Of a stretch of DNA of 64,000 bases, positions 54,519 to 62,523 are shown in pieces (the first letter of the stretch is position 1; the number at the start of each line of letters is the position of its first letter). Both the position numbers and the translations under genes were made by a program. Origin of the DNA: an uncultured Clostridia bacterium (GTDB taxonomy: Bacteria; Bacillota; Clostridia; UBA1381; UMGS1253); NCBI GenBank assembly GCA_934456295.1, contig CAKSHB010000004.1, positions 9,906 through 73,905 of the forward strand, given 5' to 3'. The notes below the pieces were generated by a model, which was not told the origin of the DNA, ran no database searches, and saw only the letters and a program-made list of their open reading frames with translations.

Positions 54519-55082
54519 TCAGACGTTTCTGCGGCGGGGCAGAACACCCGTATCTTTTACAAACTTTGCCTTTTCAAGCGCAATCATCAGAACCACTGTA
54601 ATCGCACAGTCAACCGCATGATGGAATATCGTTATGCCGAATACCGTTTCGAGCAGATATGTAAGCGATGTACTGTCGGAAAAGCCGAGCATAGGCCCGA
54701 AAATATATACCGACACAGCCTCGCCGAGGCCGTGCAGAACGGCGCATATTGCAAACACAAGATATGTATTAACCTTTTTTCTGAGCATATACGCACCGGC
54801 AACGGCAAATATGATATGGCTTGCCGCACGTATCGCCACAATCGGACCGAGCGAAATCAGAAAACCGACAACCGAGCCTATGACAGTACATGCCGCAACC
54901 CATGGCGAAAAAAACATCGCAACCAGAGTCGGTACATGCGCCGCAAGCGTTACGCTGAAAGGCTGCGGCAGAGGCAGTCTGAACGGAAACAGCGGTATAA
55001 TAAGCGAAAATGCCGTAAGTATGCCTGCTATCACAATACTCTTTATTTTATTATTTCCCGAAAGTGAATTCTGCAACTTCAT
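54519..55082 (-). CDS. ECF-transporter S component (NiaX-like vitamin uptake protein)
   Basis: A 187-residue membrane protein with about six helices, the size of energy-coupling-factor substrate-binding components. IVIAGILTAFSLIIPLFPFRLP and AAHVPTLVAMFFSPWVAACTVIGS resemble NiaX-type (niacin) S components. The energising EcfA/EcfT genes are not nearby, as is normal for group II systems. No riboswitch was recognised in the roughly 180-bp leader. The ATG at 55082 follows GGGGG closely; a TTG at 55091 is the alternative. The vitamin is uncertain. Confidence 0.72.
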   Translation of the reverse strand: MKLQNSLSGNNKIKSIVIAGILTAFSLIIPLFPFRLPLPQPFSVTLAAHVPTLVAMFFSPWVAACTVIGSVVGFLISLGPIVAIRAASHIIFAVAGAYMLRKKVNTYLVFAICAVLHGLGEAVSVYIFGPMLGFSDSTSLTYLLETVFGITIFHHAVDCAITVVLMIALEKAKFVKDTGVLPRRRNV

Positions 55083-55212
55083 AACCCCCAAAAATTTATA
55101 TTTATACCATTTTACATCAAAACAGTTTAAAATGCAAGAAAAACGGCAAAAAAATGCACTTTTACCGAAAAACGTACTTTCGTTTTCAGTTTACGGCTTT
55201 GTATGGCAGCAT

Positions 55213-55241
55213 AAAAAAACCGCCCGCCAAAAGCGAACGGC
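55213..55241 (-). terminator. Terminator after the GGGtGRT gene
   Basis: On the minus strand GCCGTTCGC pairs with GCGGGCGGT (three G-T pairs), followed by seven T, 23 bp after the stop codon. Confidence 0.8.
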
Positions 55242-55263
55242 TTTTTATTAACATAAATCAAAC

Positions 55264-56262
55264 TTATTTGCTTGCTTCTTCGATAGCAACAGCAACTGCA
55301 ACAGTAGCGCCGACCATCGGGTTATTGCCCATGCCGATCAAGCCCATCATTTCAACGTGTGCCGGAACTGATGATGAACCTGCGAACTGAGCGTCCGAAT
55401 GCATACGGCCCATTGTATCTGTCATGCCGTACGAAGCGGGGCCTGCTGCCATGTTGTCGGGGTGGAGCGTTCTTCCTGTACCGCCGCCCGAAGCAACCGA
55501 GAAGTACTTTTTGCCCATCTCAACACATTCCTTTTTGTAAGTACCTGCAACGGGGTGCTGGAAACGTGTCGGGTTTGTTGAGTTACCTGTGATTGATACG
55601 TCAACAGCCTCATGGTGCATGATAGCAACGCCCTCACGAACGTCGTTTGCGCCGTAGCACTTTACTGCGGCACGCTCGCCCTTTGAGTAAGCCTTCTCGC
55701 TCACAATCTTGAGCTCGCCCGTATAATAATCAAATTCGGTTTCAACAAATGTGAAGCCGTTTATTCTCGAAATAATCTGAGCTGCGTCCTTGCCAAGACC
55801 GTTCAGTATAACCTTCAGAGGCTCTTTTCTAACCTTGTTTGCCGACTTAGCGATACCGATTGCACCCTCAGCGGCAGCAAAGGACTCATGTCCTGCCAGG
55901 AAAGCAAAGCACTTTGTTTCCTCTTTAAGAAGCATCGATGCCAGATTGCCGTGCCCAAGACCAACCTTTCTGTCATCGGCAACAGAACCCTTTATGCAGA
56001 ATGCCTGCAAGCCTTCGCCGATAACTGCGGCAGCATCGGCAGCGTTTGTAACGCCTCTTTTTATTGCGATTGCTGCGCCCGTGATGTATGCCCAACATGC
56101 ATTTTCAAAGCAAATCGGCTGAATACCTTTAACGAGGTTGTATACATCTATACCCTTATCCTCGCAGATTTTTCTTGCTTCCTCGATAGAGGAAATCCCG
56201 TTTTCTTTCAAAACTTCGTTTATATGGTCAATTCTTCTCTCATAACTCTCAAATAAAGCCAT
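55264..56262 (-). CDS. GGGtGRT-family protein, function unknown
   Basis: A 332-residue soluble protein carrying the family-defining GGGTGRT motif in VASGGGTGRTLHPDNMAAGP near residue 255-270. Other conserved-looking glycine-rich segments are VGLGHGNLASMLLKEE and SSVPAHVEMMGLIGMGNNPMVGATVAVAVA. The cysteines CEDKG, CFENACW and CIKG are early. It is known only as a conserved protein of anaerobic Firmicutes; no activity has been assigned that I know of. It follows a NifU-like gene by 30 nt with its own GGAGG, so the two surely form an operon, and a role linked to an Fe-S or metal cofactor is possible but unproven. Confidence 0.85.
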   Translation of the reverse strand: MALFESYERRIDHINEVLKENGISSIEEARKICEDKGIDVYNLVKGIQPICFENACWAYITGAAIAIKRGVTNAADAAAVIGEGLQAFCIKGSVADDRKVGLGHGNLASMLLKEETKCFAFLAGHESFAAAEGAIGIAKSANKVRKEPLKVILNGLGKDAAQIISRINGFTFVETEFDYYTGELKIVSEKAYSKGERAAVKCYGANDVREGVAIMHHEAVDVSITGNSTNPTRFQHPVAGTYKKECVEMGKKYFSVASGGGTGRTLHPDNMAAGPASYGMTDTMGRMHSDAQFAGSSSVPAHVEMMGLIGMGNNPMVGATVAVAVAIEEASK

Positions 56263-56292
56263 TTTACTAATCCTCCTTCTTATTTCACAAGA

Positions 56293-56985
56293 TTACTCAG
56301 CTCTCGGGTCGATAACTTTAACAGCATCGTCAAATCTGCCATACTGTCCCGAAGCCTTTTTGAGAGCTTCGTCAGCCGACATACCCTTTTTGATGTTCTC
56401 CATCATTTTGCCGAGATGCACAAACTTGTAACCGATTACAAGGTTGTCCTCATCAAGAGCAACCTCTGTGATATAGCCCTCTGCGAGCTCGAGGTAGCGA
56501 ACACCTTTTGCATTTGTTGAAAATACTGTTCCCGTCTGGCTTCTGAGACCTTTGCCAAGGTCCTCAAGGCCTGCGCCGATAGGAAGTCCGCCCTCGGAGA
56601 AGGCGGTCTGTGTTCTTCCGTATACAATCTGGAGGAACAGCTCGCGCATAGCCGTGTTGATAGCGTCGCATACGAGATCCGTGTTAAGAGCCTCAAGCAG
56701 CGTTTTGCCGACAAGCGCCTCACTTGCCATAGCGGCAGAGTGGGTCATGCCGGAACATCCTATTGTTTCAACGAGAGCTTCTTCGATAATACCCTCTTTT
56801 ACGTTAAGCGTAAGCTTACATGCGCCCTGCTGAGGAGCACACCAGCCTATACCGTGCGTAAGACCGTTAATATCGGTTATCTGCTTCGATTCGGTCCATT
56901 TGCCCTCCTGCGGAATAGGTGCGGGACCGTGAGCTACACCCTTTGCAACGCAGCACATGCTTTCAACTTCGTGAGAAAAATTCAT
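56293..56985 (-). CDS. NifU/IscU-like iron-sulfur scaffold-type protein
   Basis: 230 residues. The middle part GACKLTLNVKEGIIEEALVETIGCSGMTHSAAMASEALVGKTLLEAL (outlined) resembles the U-type Fe-S scaffold domain. There, the Cys in IGCSG and the helix after it match NifU-N, and the Cys in GACKL lies where the first scaffold ligand is expected. It also has a unique N-terminal MCCVAKGVAHGPAPIPQEGKW and a C-terminal extension. It is probably not the general SufU. It heads a two-gene operon with the GGGtGRT protein; GAGGTG precedes the ATG. Which cluster or target it serves is unknown. Confidence 0.75.
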   Translation of the reverse strand: MNFSHEVESMCCVAKGVAHGPAPIPQEGKWTESKQITDINGLTHGIGWCAPQQGACKLTLNVKEGIIEEALVETIGCSGMTHSAAMASEALVGKTLLEALNTDLVCDAINTAMRELFLQIVYGRTQTAFSEGGLPIGAGLEDLGKGLRSQTGTVFSTNAKGVRYLELAEGYITEVALDEDNLVIGYKFVHLGKMMENIKKGMSADEALKKASGQYGRFDDAVKVIDPRAE

Positions 56986-57219
56986 CTTACTACACCTCTC
57001 ATCATAATATTACTGCACAAAAGCTATAAGGCTTTTACGCCTTTCTGCCGTTTTCCGCAAAAAATGCGTATATACGGCGCAAGTGCAATCAAATGCGTAT
57101 TATTTATCTGCACTCCTTGATATTTTATCATTATTCTTTCATTTAATCAAGAAAAAAATACCGTATCATATTATTTTTTTGGATTTTTCGGGAAAAAATG
57201 TCCCGTATATATACAAAAT

Positions 57220-57546
57220 CTACATCATGCCTGCCGCAGCAAGACCGTATTCGCACAAAAATACCGTAACCGTTGCGCCGAGCGCCGCAGGCATAAGCCC
57301 GAGATTTTTATATGACATAACGAGCGAAACGGCAAGACCGGCAAGCGCCGAAACAATCGACGCGGTCGATGTGAGCACATCGGGAAAAACCATCGCCGCA
57401 AGCACTCCGTACGGCATATACATTAAAAATGACTGCAAAAATCTGTTTTTGATTTTCTTTCTGAAAATCGCCAGCGGTATCACACGCGGCAGATATGTTG
57501 CCGCAGCCATGACCGCCGCGGCGCATAAAACCGTATTCGCGTTCAT
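57220..57546 (-). CDS. azlD: Branched-chain amino acid exporter small subunit AzlD
   Basis: A 108-residue membrane protein with about four helices and the AzlD hallmarks TYLPRVIPLAIF and FLMYMPYGVLAAMVFPDVL. It overlaps the azlC stop by 4 nt (ATGA), so it is coupled to it. AzlCD exports branched-chain amino acids or analogues. Confidence 0.93.
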   Translation of the reverse strand: MNANTVLCAAAVMAAATYLPRVIPLAIFRKKIKNRFLQSFLMYMPYGVLAAMVFPDVLTSTASIVSALAGLAVSLVMSYKNLGLMPAALGATVTVFLCEYGLAAAGMM

Positions 57547-58334
57547 TGCGTTTCCCTCCCGTCGTTATTTTCTGCGTTATCTTCGCTTTTTATATCTCCG
57601 CTTTCCCCTTTTTCTCTTCTCTCATTTCCGTCATCATCTTGTTTGAGCGGAAACAGCGCCGCACCGACAGCCGATGAAACTATGCCGCATATTATTATAA
57701 CCCAGCCTTTGCTGAGCGTGTTAAGAACCGGCACAAAGAAGAACATGCAGCTTATTATGACGGAAATCAGCGCCACGCGCATAACGGGCTTTGACTCTTT
57801 TGCCGCGGGGATAATTATCGCAATAAACATCGCATACAGCGCTATGCCGAGCGCCGAACGGACCGCCTCGGGCAGGAATGCGCTTGCAAACACACCGAGC
57901 GCTGTACCGCCGACCCAGCCGGAATATGAGCTTAAAATAAGCCCGAGCATATATGTAAAACAAAGCTCGCCCCTCTGCTGCATTGCCACGGCAAAAATTT
58001 CGTCCGTATTGCCGAAGGCTATCAGAAGCCTGCCGAAAAGATTTATTTTTCCCGAAAGCTTCTGCGACAGTGACAAAGACATCAGCAGATAGCGCATATT
58101 TATTATCAGCAGTGTGAAGGCAATTTCGGCAAAAGCCGCACCTGCCGCAATAAGGTCTGCGCCGGCAAACTGTCCCGTGCCGGAAAAGCTTGTGAGCGAT
58201 ATAAGCACGGGCGACCATGCCGGAAGCCCTTTTTTTATGCAAATCATACCGAAAGCGAAGGCTACGGACAAATAGCCGAAGGCAATCGGCATTCCGTTCT
58301 TTATACCTTTGCCGAAGGTGAGCTTGTTAAGCAT
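57543..58334 (-). CDS. azlC: Branched-chain amino acid exporter large subunit AzlC
   Basis: A 263-residue permease with about seven helices. GIKNGMPIAFGYLSVAFAFGMI and TSFSGTGQFAGADLIAAGAAFAEIAFTLLIINMRYLLMSLSLS (outlined) are typical of AzlC/YgaZ. The hydrophilic acidic tail of about 35 residues (KQDDDGNERREKGESGD onward) is longer than usual. It is followed by azlD. Confidence 0.94.
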   Translation of the reverse strand: MLNKLTFGKGIKNGMPIAFGYLSVAFAFGMICIKKGLPAWSPVLISLTSFSGTGQFAGADLIAAGAAFAEIAFTLLIINMRYLLMSLSLSQKLSGKINLFGRLLIAFGNTDEIFAVAMQQRGELCFTYMLGLILSSYSGWVGGTALGVFASAFLPEAVRSALGIALYAMFIAIIIPAAKESKPVMRVALISVIISCMFFFVPVLNTLSKGWVIIICGIVSSAVGAALFPLKQDDDGNERREKGESGDIKSEDNAENNDGRETQ

Positions 58335-58381
58335 ATTTTTCCGCCCTTTCTCTCATTTGTAATGTTTTTCCGGAAATTATA

Positions 58382-58417
58382 TAAAAAAATATCCGTACTT
58401 AACCTCAGTACGGATAT
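58382..58417 (-). terminator. Terminator downstream of the cold-shock gene
   Basis: ATATCCGTACT (58389-58399) pairs with AGTACGGATAT (58407-58417), 7-nt loop. On the minus strand it is followed by seven T. Confidence 0.9.
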
Positions 58418-58488
58418 TTTCGGTTTTCAGTCCTGTAATTCCAAAACATTAAGTTTTTGACTATCCTGTAAACACACGTACCGCCCAT
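58405..58488 (-). CDS. Candidate 27-residue small ORF in the csp 3' region
   Basis: An ATG 6 nt after AGGGG opens a 27-codon frame (MGGTCVYRIVKN at the start) that ends inside the terminator stem. It could be a real small peptide gene, but it has no known family and its stop overlaps the hairpin. Low confidence. Confidence 0.2.
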   Translation of the reverse strand: MGGTCVYRIVKNLMFWNYRTENRKYPY

Positions 58489-58594
58489 GCGATACCCCTG
58501 CTAAAAAAGCTTCTTTTAAAACAACTATAGAATTTATATTCAATATATATGCCTGCAAGAATATCTTTTTTATATACAAAGTCAGATTTTCAAA

Positions 58595-58795
58595 TTAAAG
58601 TTTTGTAACGTTTGCAGCCTGCGGACCCTTTGCGCCGTCGATAACTTCGAATTCTACCTCTGCGCCCTCGTCAAGCGTCTTGTAGCCTTCGCCCTGAATT
58701 GCCGAAAAATGTACAAATACATCTTCGCCGTTCTCGCTCTGGATAAATCCGTAGCCCTTTTCACTGTTGAACCATTTTACTGTACCTTTTTGCAT
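58595..58795 (-). CDS. Cold-shock protein (Csp family)
   Basis: A 66-residue single OB-fold RNA chaperone. The RNP1 motif is KGYGFIQ and RNP2 is VFVHFSAI; it starts [12 protein letters not shown] and ends [15 protein letters not shown] lies before the ATG. The transcript would run about 180 nt past the stop to the terminator, an unusually long 3' end for such a small gene. Confidence 0.96.
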   Translation of the reverse strand: MQKGTVKWFNSEKGYGFIQSENGEDVFVHFSAIQGEGYKTLDEGAEVEFEVIDGAKGPQAANVTKL

Positions 58796-58980
58796 TGCTT
58801 TGTTCCTCCAAATCTTTTTTACACGACGCGCACCTTACGCGCTGCGCACCGCGCTTACTGATTATAATACCATATATGTCATCTGTTGTCAACAATTATT
58901 CTTTGAAAAAACGCATGGTTCGGCTGACATTTTTCGTGTATTTTCTGCGTGTGCGGCGTGCGCGGTATCGGCATATACAC

Positions 58981-59016
58981 AAAAAAAGCCGGCTGTTTTT
59001 CGCGTCCGGCTTTTTT
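58981..59016 (-). terminator. Terminator after the DUF378 gene
   Basis: AAAAAAAGCCGG and CCGGCTTTTTT flank a 13-nt loop. The symmetry of the A and T runs lets it work on the minus strand. Confidence 0.8.
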
Positions 59017-59047
59017 GATGTTTTCTGCTTTTCGGTGTTTTCTGTTC

Positions 59048-59275
59048 TCAGCTTGCATGATGCGTCTGTGACGACACGGGCGTTTTGTCTTTAAAAAGCA
59101 ATATTATCGACCACAATGCGCCGAGCCCGACAAGAGTGTATATAACCCTTGAGAACGGCGCCGCCTGTCCGCCGAATATTGCAGCCACAAAATCGACGCC
59201 GAAAATTCCGATTGAGCCCCAGTTTATTCCGCCTATGATAACAAGAATAAGAGCAATCGTATCTATTACTGCCAT
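59048..59275 (-). CDS. DUF378-family small membrane protein
   Basis: 75 residues with two or three membrane helices. LILVIIGGINWGSIGIFGVDFVAAIFGG and VIYTLVGLGALWSIILLF match the DUF378 (YuzA) family, whose function is unknown. GGAGATG precedes the ATG. It is a single-gene unit. Confidence 0.9.
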   Translation of the reverse strand: MAVIDTIALILVIIGGINWGSIGIFGVDFVAAIFGGQAAPFSRVIYTLVGLGALWSIILLFKDKTPVSSQTHHAS

Positions 59276-59517
59276 AGTTTTTCATCTCCTTTGCCTGTGT
59301 TCGGTATACGTGCGCGCGGCGTAATTTTTTATTACAGCCTTTTTTATATACGCAGCCGGCTTGTGTAAACCTTTTTTAATTTTTATATCTGCATTTTTTA
59401 TGTCTGCATTTGAAGTATGTGCATTTTTACGGTCCGTAAACGCGGAAAAATATTGAATTTAAGAAAGCAAATTTATATTTTTCAGGAAATAACTTCATAT
59501 TTTTTAATGCGCTGTTA

Positions 59518-59546
59518 TTGACAAAAACAAAAAATCAATGTATATT
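59518..59546 (+). promoter_or_regulatory. Sigma-A promoter of galK
   Basis: TTGACA (59518-59523), 17-nt spacer, TATATT (59541-59546), 38 bp before the start codon. The rest of the gap (59276-59517) is AT-rich with nothing recognised. Confidence 0.82.
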
Positions 59547-59584
59547 ATTTATACGGATATAATATAAGAAGAGGAGTATTTGTG

Positions 59585-60778
59585 ATGATTGAATTTTCGA
59601 CAGAAGAACTGAAACGCCAGTTTATTGACATTTACGGCGGAAACGAGGACGATTTGCGTATATTTTCCGCACCGGGCAGAGTTAACCTTATAGGTGAGCA
59701 TACAGACTACAACGGCGGTTTTGTGTTTCCTGCTGCACTTTCCATGAATACGACGGTTATAGTAAGAAAAAACGGTACAAACAAGCTGCACCTGTGCGCC
59801 ACGGATTTGCCGAACCATGTTGAAGCCGATATCTCAAACCTCGGCGGATACAAGCACTTGAAATGGGGCAACTATCAGATAGGCGTTGCATATGAGCTTG
59901 AAAAGCTCGGATATGAAATTGTCGGCTGCGACATGCTCTATCACGGCACGGTTCCCTATGGCGGCGGTCTTTCGAGTTCTGCGTCGATAGAGGTTGCGAC
60001 TGCGATTATGTTTACAACCTTTTCAAATGAGAAAAAGGGTATAAAAAACGATATCGATATGATTGAGATGGCAAAGGTTTCACAGCGCACAGAGCATACA
60101 TATGCAGGCGTAAACTGCGGAATTATGGACCAGTTTGCGTCGGCAATGGGCAAAAAGAACCATGCTATTTTCTTAAACTGCAAAAATCTCGATTATTCGC
60201 TCGTGCCGCTTGAGATGAACGGTTATAAGCTTGTTATTGCAAACACAAACAAAAAGCGCGGTCTTGCCGATTCAAAGTATAACGAAAGACGCGCCGAATG
60301 TGAGGCTGCTTTTGAAATATTAAAGGGTGCGGTTGAGGGCGCTGAGTGCCTCGGCGATATATCTGCTGAAGAATTTGAGAAAAATGCGCACCTTATTAAA
60401 GATGAAACGGTTAAAAAGCGTGCGGAGCATGTTATATATGAGGACGACCGCGTGCTAAAATCGGTTGAGGCATTAAAAGCCGGAGAGCTTGAAAAGTTCG
60501 GTTCGCTCATGACACAGTCACATAACTCATTGCGCGATTTATACGAAGTTACGGGCATTGAGCTTGATACGCTTGTGGAGGAGGCGCTGAAGGTTGAGGG
60601 CACAATCGGCTCGCGCATGACCGGCGCAGGCTTCGGCGGATGTAGCGTAAGCCTTGTGTGTGAGGACGCTGTTGATAAATTTATCGAAACGGTCGGAAAG
60701 AATTATGAGGACAAAATCGGCTATGCCGCATCGTTCTATGTTTCCGACATAAGTGACGGCGGAAGAGAAATAAAATAA
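59585..60778 (+). CDS. galK: Galactokinase
   Basis: A GHMP kinase of 397 residues phosphorylating galactose at C1. The galactokinase signature is GRVNLIGEHTDYNGGFVFPA (about 31-50), the ATP-binding motif is VPYGGGLSSSASIEVATA and motif 3 is GSRMTGAGFGGCSVSLV. The catalytic Asp is in NCGIMDQFASAMG. It is transcribed alone; galT and galE are not nearby. GAGGAG lies 8 nt before the ATG, and a GTG at 59582 is possible. Confidence 0.96.
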   Translation: MIEFSTEELKRQFIDIYGGNEDDLRIFSAPGRVNLIGEHTDYNGGFVFPAALSMNTTVIVRKNGTNKLHLCATDLPNHVEADISNLGGYKHLKWGNYQIGVAYELEKLGYEIVGCDMLYHGTVPYGGGLSSSASIEVATAIMFTTFSNEKKGIKNDIDMIEMAKVSQRTEHTYAGVNCGIMDQFASAMGKKNHAIFLNCKNLDYSLVPLEMNGYKLVIANTNKKRGLADSKYNERRAECEAAFEILKGAVEGAECLGDISAEEFEKNAHLIKDETVKKRAEHVIYEDDRVLKSVEALKAGELEKFGSLMTQSHNSLRDLYEVTGIELDTLVEEALKVEGTIGSRMTGAGFGGCSVSLVCEDAVDKFIETVGKNYEDKIGYAASFYVSDISDGGREIK

Positions 60779-60825
60779 GCAAAAGACGAAACATAATCTC
60801 TGTTTTTCCCTTATAAATAGTTGTA

Positions 60826-60862
60826 AAAAATAAGAAGTGCAAAAAGGGCGCTTCTTATTTTT
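60826..60862 (+). terminator. Terminator after galK
   Basis: AATAAGAAGTGC pairs with GCGCTTCTTATT (one T-G pair), followed by TTT. Confidence 0.88.
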
Positions 60863-61005
60863 GTGTCTGTTTCGGACATATGTGCTGTTTTCGGCATAAA
60901 GTTTTCATACAAAGTAATAAAAGCGGTCATGCCTCAATATAATGTAGTAACCTGTACAATTTTACATAGAAATTTCTTATAAAAATTTTCTGAGGAGGAT
61001 AACAG

Positions 61006-62484
61006 ATGACCGAAACAGATATTTACAAGGATATTGCCACAAGAACCGACGGCGATATTTATATTGGTGTTGTGGGACCGGTGAGAACAGGCAAATCCAC
61101 TTTTATAAAAAGGTTTATGGATGAGCTTGTAATTCCGAACATAGACAACGAGCATAAGGCGCAGCGTGCGCGCGACGAACTTCCGCAGAGCGCCGCAGGA
61201 CGCACGATTATGACGACGGAGCCGAAGTTTATACCGAACGAGGCTGTTGACATAACGCTTGACAACAATTCACACATGCATGTGAGAATGATTGACTGCG
61301 TAGGTTACATTGTAAATTCCGCCATGGGCTATATGGAGGACGGCGAGCCGCGCATGGTTCAGACGCCGTGGTTTGACAGGCAGATACCTTTTAATGAGGC
61401 GGCGGAAATCGGCACAAAAAAGGTAATATGCGACCATTCCACAATCGGGCTTGTCGTAACGACCGACGGAAGTATTACCGAGATTGACAGGGCGGACTAT
61501 GTAGACGCGGAAACGCGCGTAATAAACGAGCTTATCCGTATAGGCAAGCCCTTTATGATTTTAATAAATTCAACCGAGCCGGACGGCGAACGTGCACAGG
61601 CTTTGCAGGCGGAGCTCGGCGAAAAATACGGCGTCGGCACAATGGCGGTAAACTGTGCCCGTCTGAGTGCGCGCGATATTCATGACATAATCGAGGGTGT
61701 GCTCTTTGAATTTCCTCTGCGCGAAATCACGGTAAATTCGCCGCGCTGGATAGACGGACTCAGCGCGGAGCACCCGCTGAAGCAAAGTGTGTATGACGCG
61801 GTTATGGCATCGTCGGAAAATGCGCACACGATACGCGATGCAAAAAAAATTGTGCAGGCGCTGGGCGAATATGACTTTGTAAAATCGTCGGATATAGAGA
61901 GCATGAACCTCGGCGACGGCAGTGTCTGCGTTGAATTTTTTGCGCCCGATGATTTGTTCTATAACGTTTTGGGCGAGATGTCGGGACTTGAAATTCCGGG
62001 CGAAGAAGCTCTCATACGGACGGTCTGCGAGCTTTCGGAGGTAAAAAAGAACTACGACAAAATAGCATATGCGCTTCATGAGGTTTCCGAAAAGGGCTAC
62101 GGAATTGTTTCACCGACAATCGACGAGCTTTCGCTTGAAGAGCCGCAGATTGTGCGCCAGGGCAACAGATTTGGCGTAAAGCTGAAGGCGTCCGCACCGT
62201 CTATACATATGATACGTGCAGACATTGAAACAGAGGTCAGCCCGATTGTCGGCTCGGAAAAGCAGTCGGAGGAGCTTGTGCAGTATCTTTTGTCGGAATT
62301 TGATTCCGACCCGAAGAAAATATGGGACTCAAACATATTCGGCAAATCGCTGCATGAGCTTGTGAATGAGGGGCTGCACAACAAGCTTGTGCGCATGCCC
62401 GATGATGCGCGCCAAAAGCTTCAGGAAACGCTTACCAGAATTATAAATGAGGGCAGCGGCGGACTGATTTGCATAATTCTGTAA
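61006..62484 (+). CDS. spoIVA: Stage IV sporulation protein A (spore-coat basement ATPase)
   Basis: Polymerises on the forespore outer membrane using ATP and anchors the coat. The protein has 492 residues. The P-loop is GPVRTGKST (24-32), MTTEPKFIPNEAV is the switch region and ILINSTEPD the specificity loop. The C-terminal region ends GGLICIIL, the membrane-near tail. GAGGAGG lies before the ATG. A weak sigma-E-like promoter (CAATAT at 60935, TGTACAAT at 60953) is possible. It is followed after 39 nt by a SipL-like gene. Confidence 0.97.
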   Translation: MTETDIYKDIATRTDGDIYIGVVGPVRTGKSTFIKRFMDELVIPNIDNEHKAQRARDELPQSAAGRTIMTTEPKFIPNEAVDITLDNNSHMHVRMIDCVGYIVNSAMGYMEDGEPRMVQTPWFDRQIPFNEAAEIGTKKVICDHSTIGLVVTTDGSITEIDRADYVDAETRVINELIRIGKPFMILINSTEPDGERAQALQAELGEKYGVGTMAVNCARLSARDIHDIIEGVLFEFPLREITVNSPRWIDGLSAEHPLKQSVYDAVMASSENAHTIRDAKKIVQALGEYDFVKSSDIESMNLGDGSVCVEFFAPDDLFYNVLGEMSGLEIPGEEALIRTVCELSEVKKNYDKIAYALHEVSEKGYGIVSPTIDELSLEEPQIVRQGNRFGVKLKASAPSIHMIRADIETEVSPIVGSEKQSEELVQYLLSEFDSDPKKIWDSNIFGKSLHELVNEGLHNKLVRMPDDARQKLQETLTRIINEGSGGLICIIL

Positions 62485-62523
62485 TATATATTTACGCTCA
62501 AAACAAAAACGGGAGGTATAGAT

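Noticed and set aside
55092..55212. Riboswitch in front of the S-component gene
   Set aside because: I could not fit FMN, TPP, preQ1 or similar consensus elements to this short leader.
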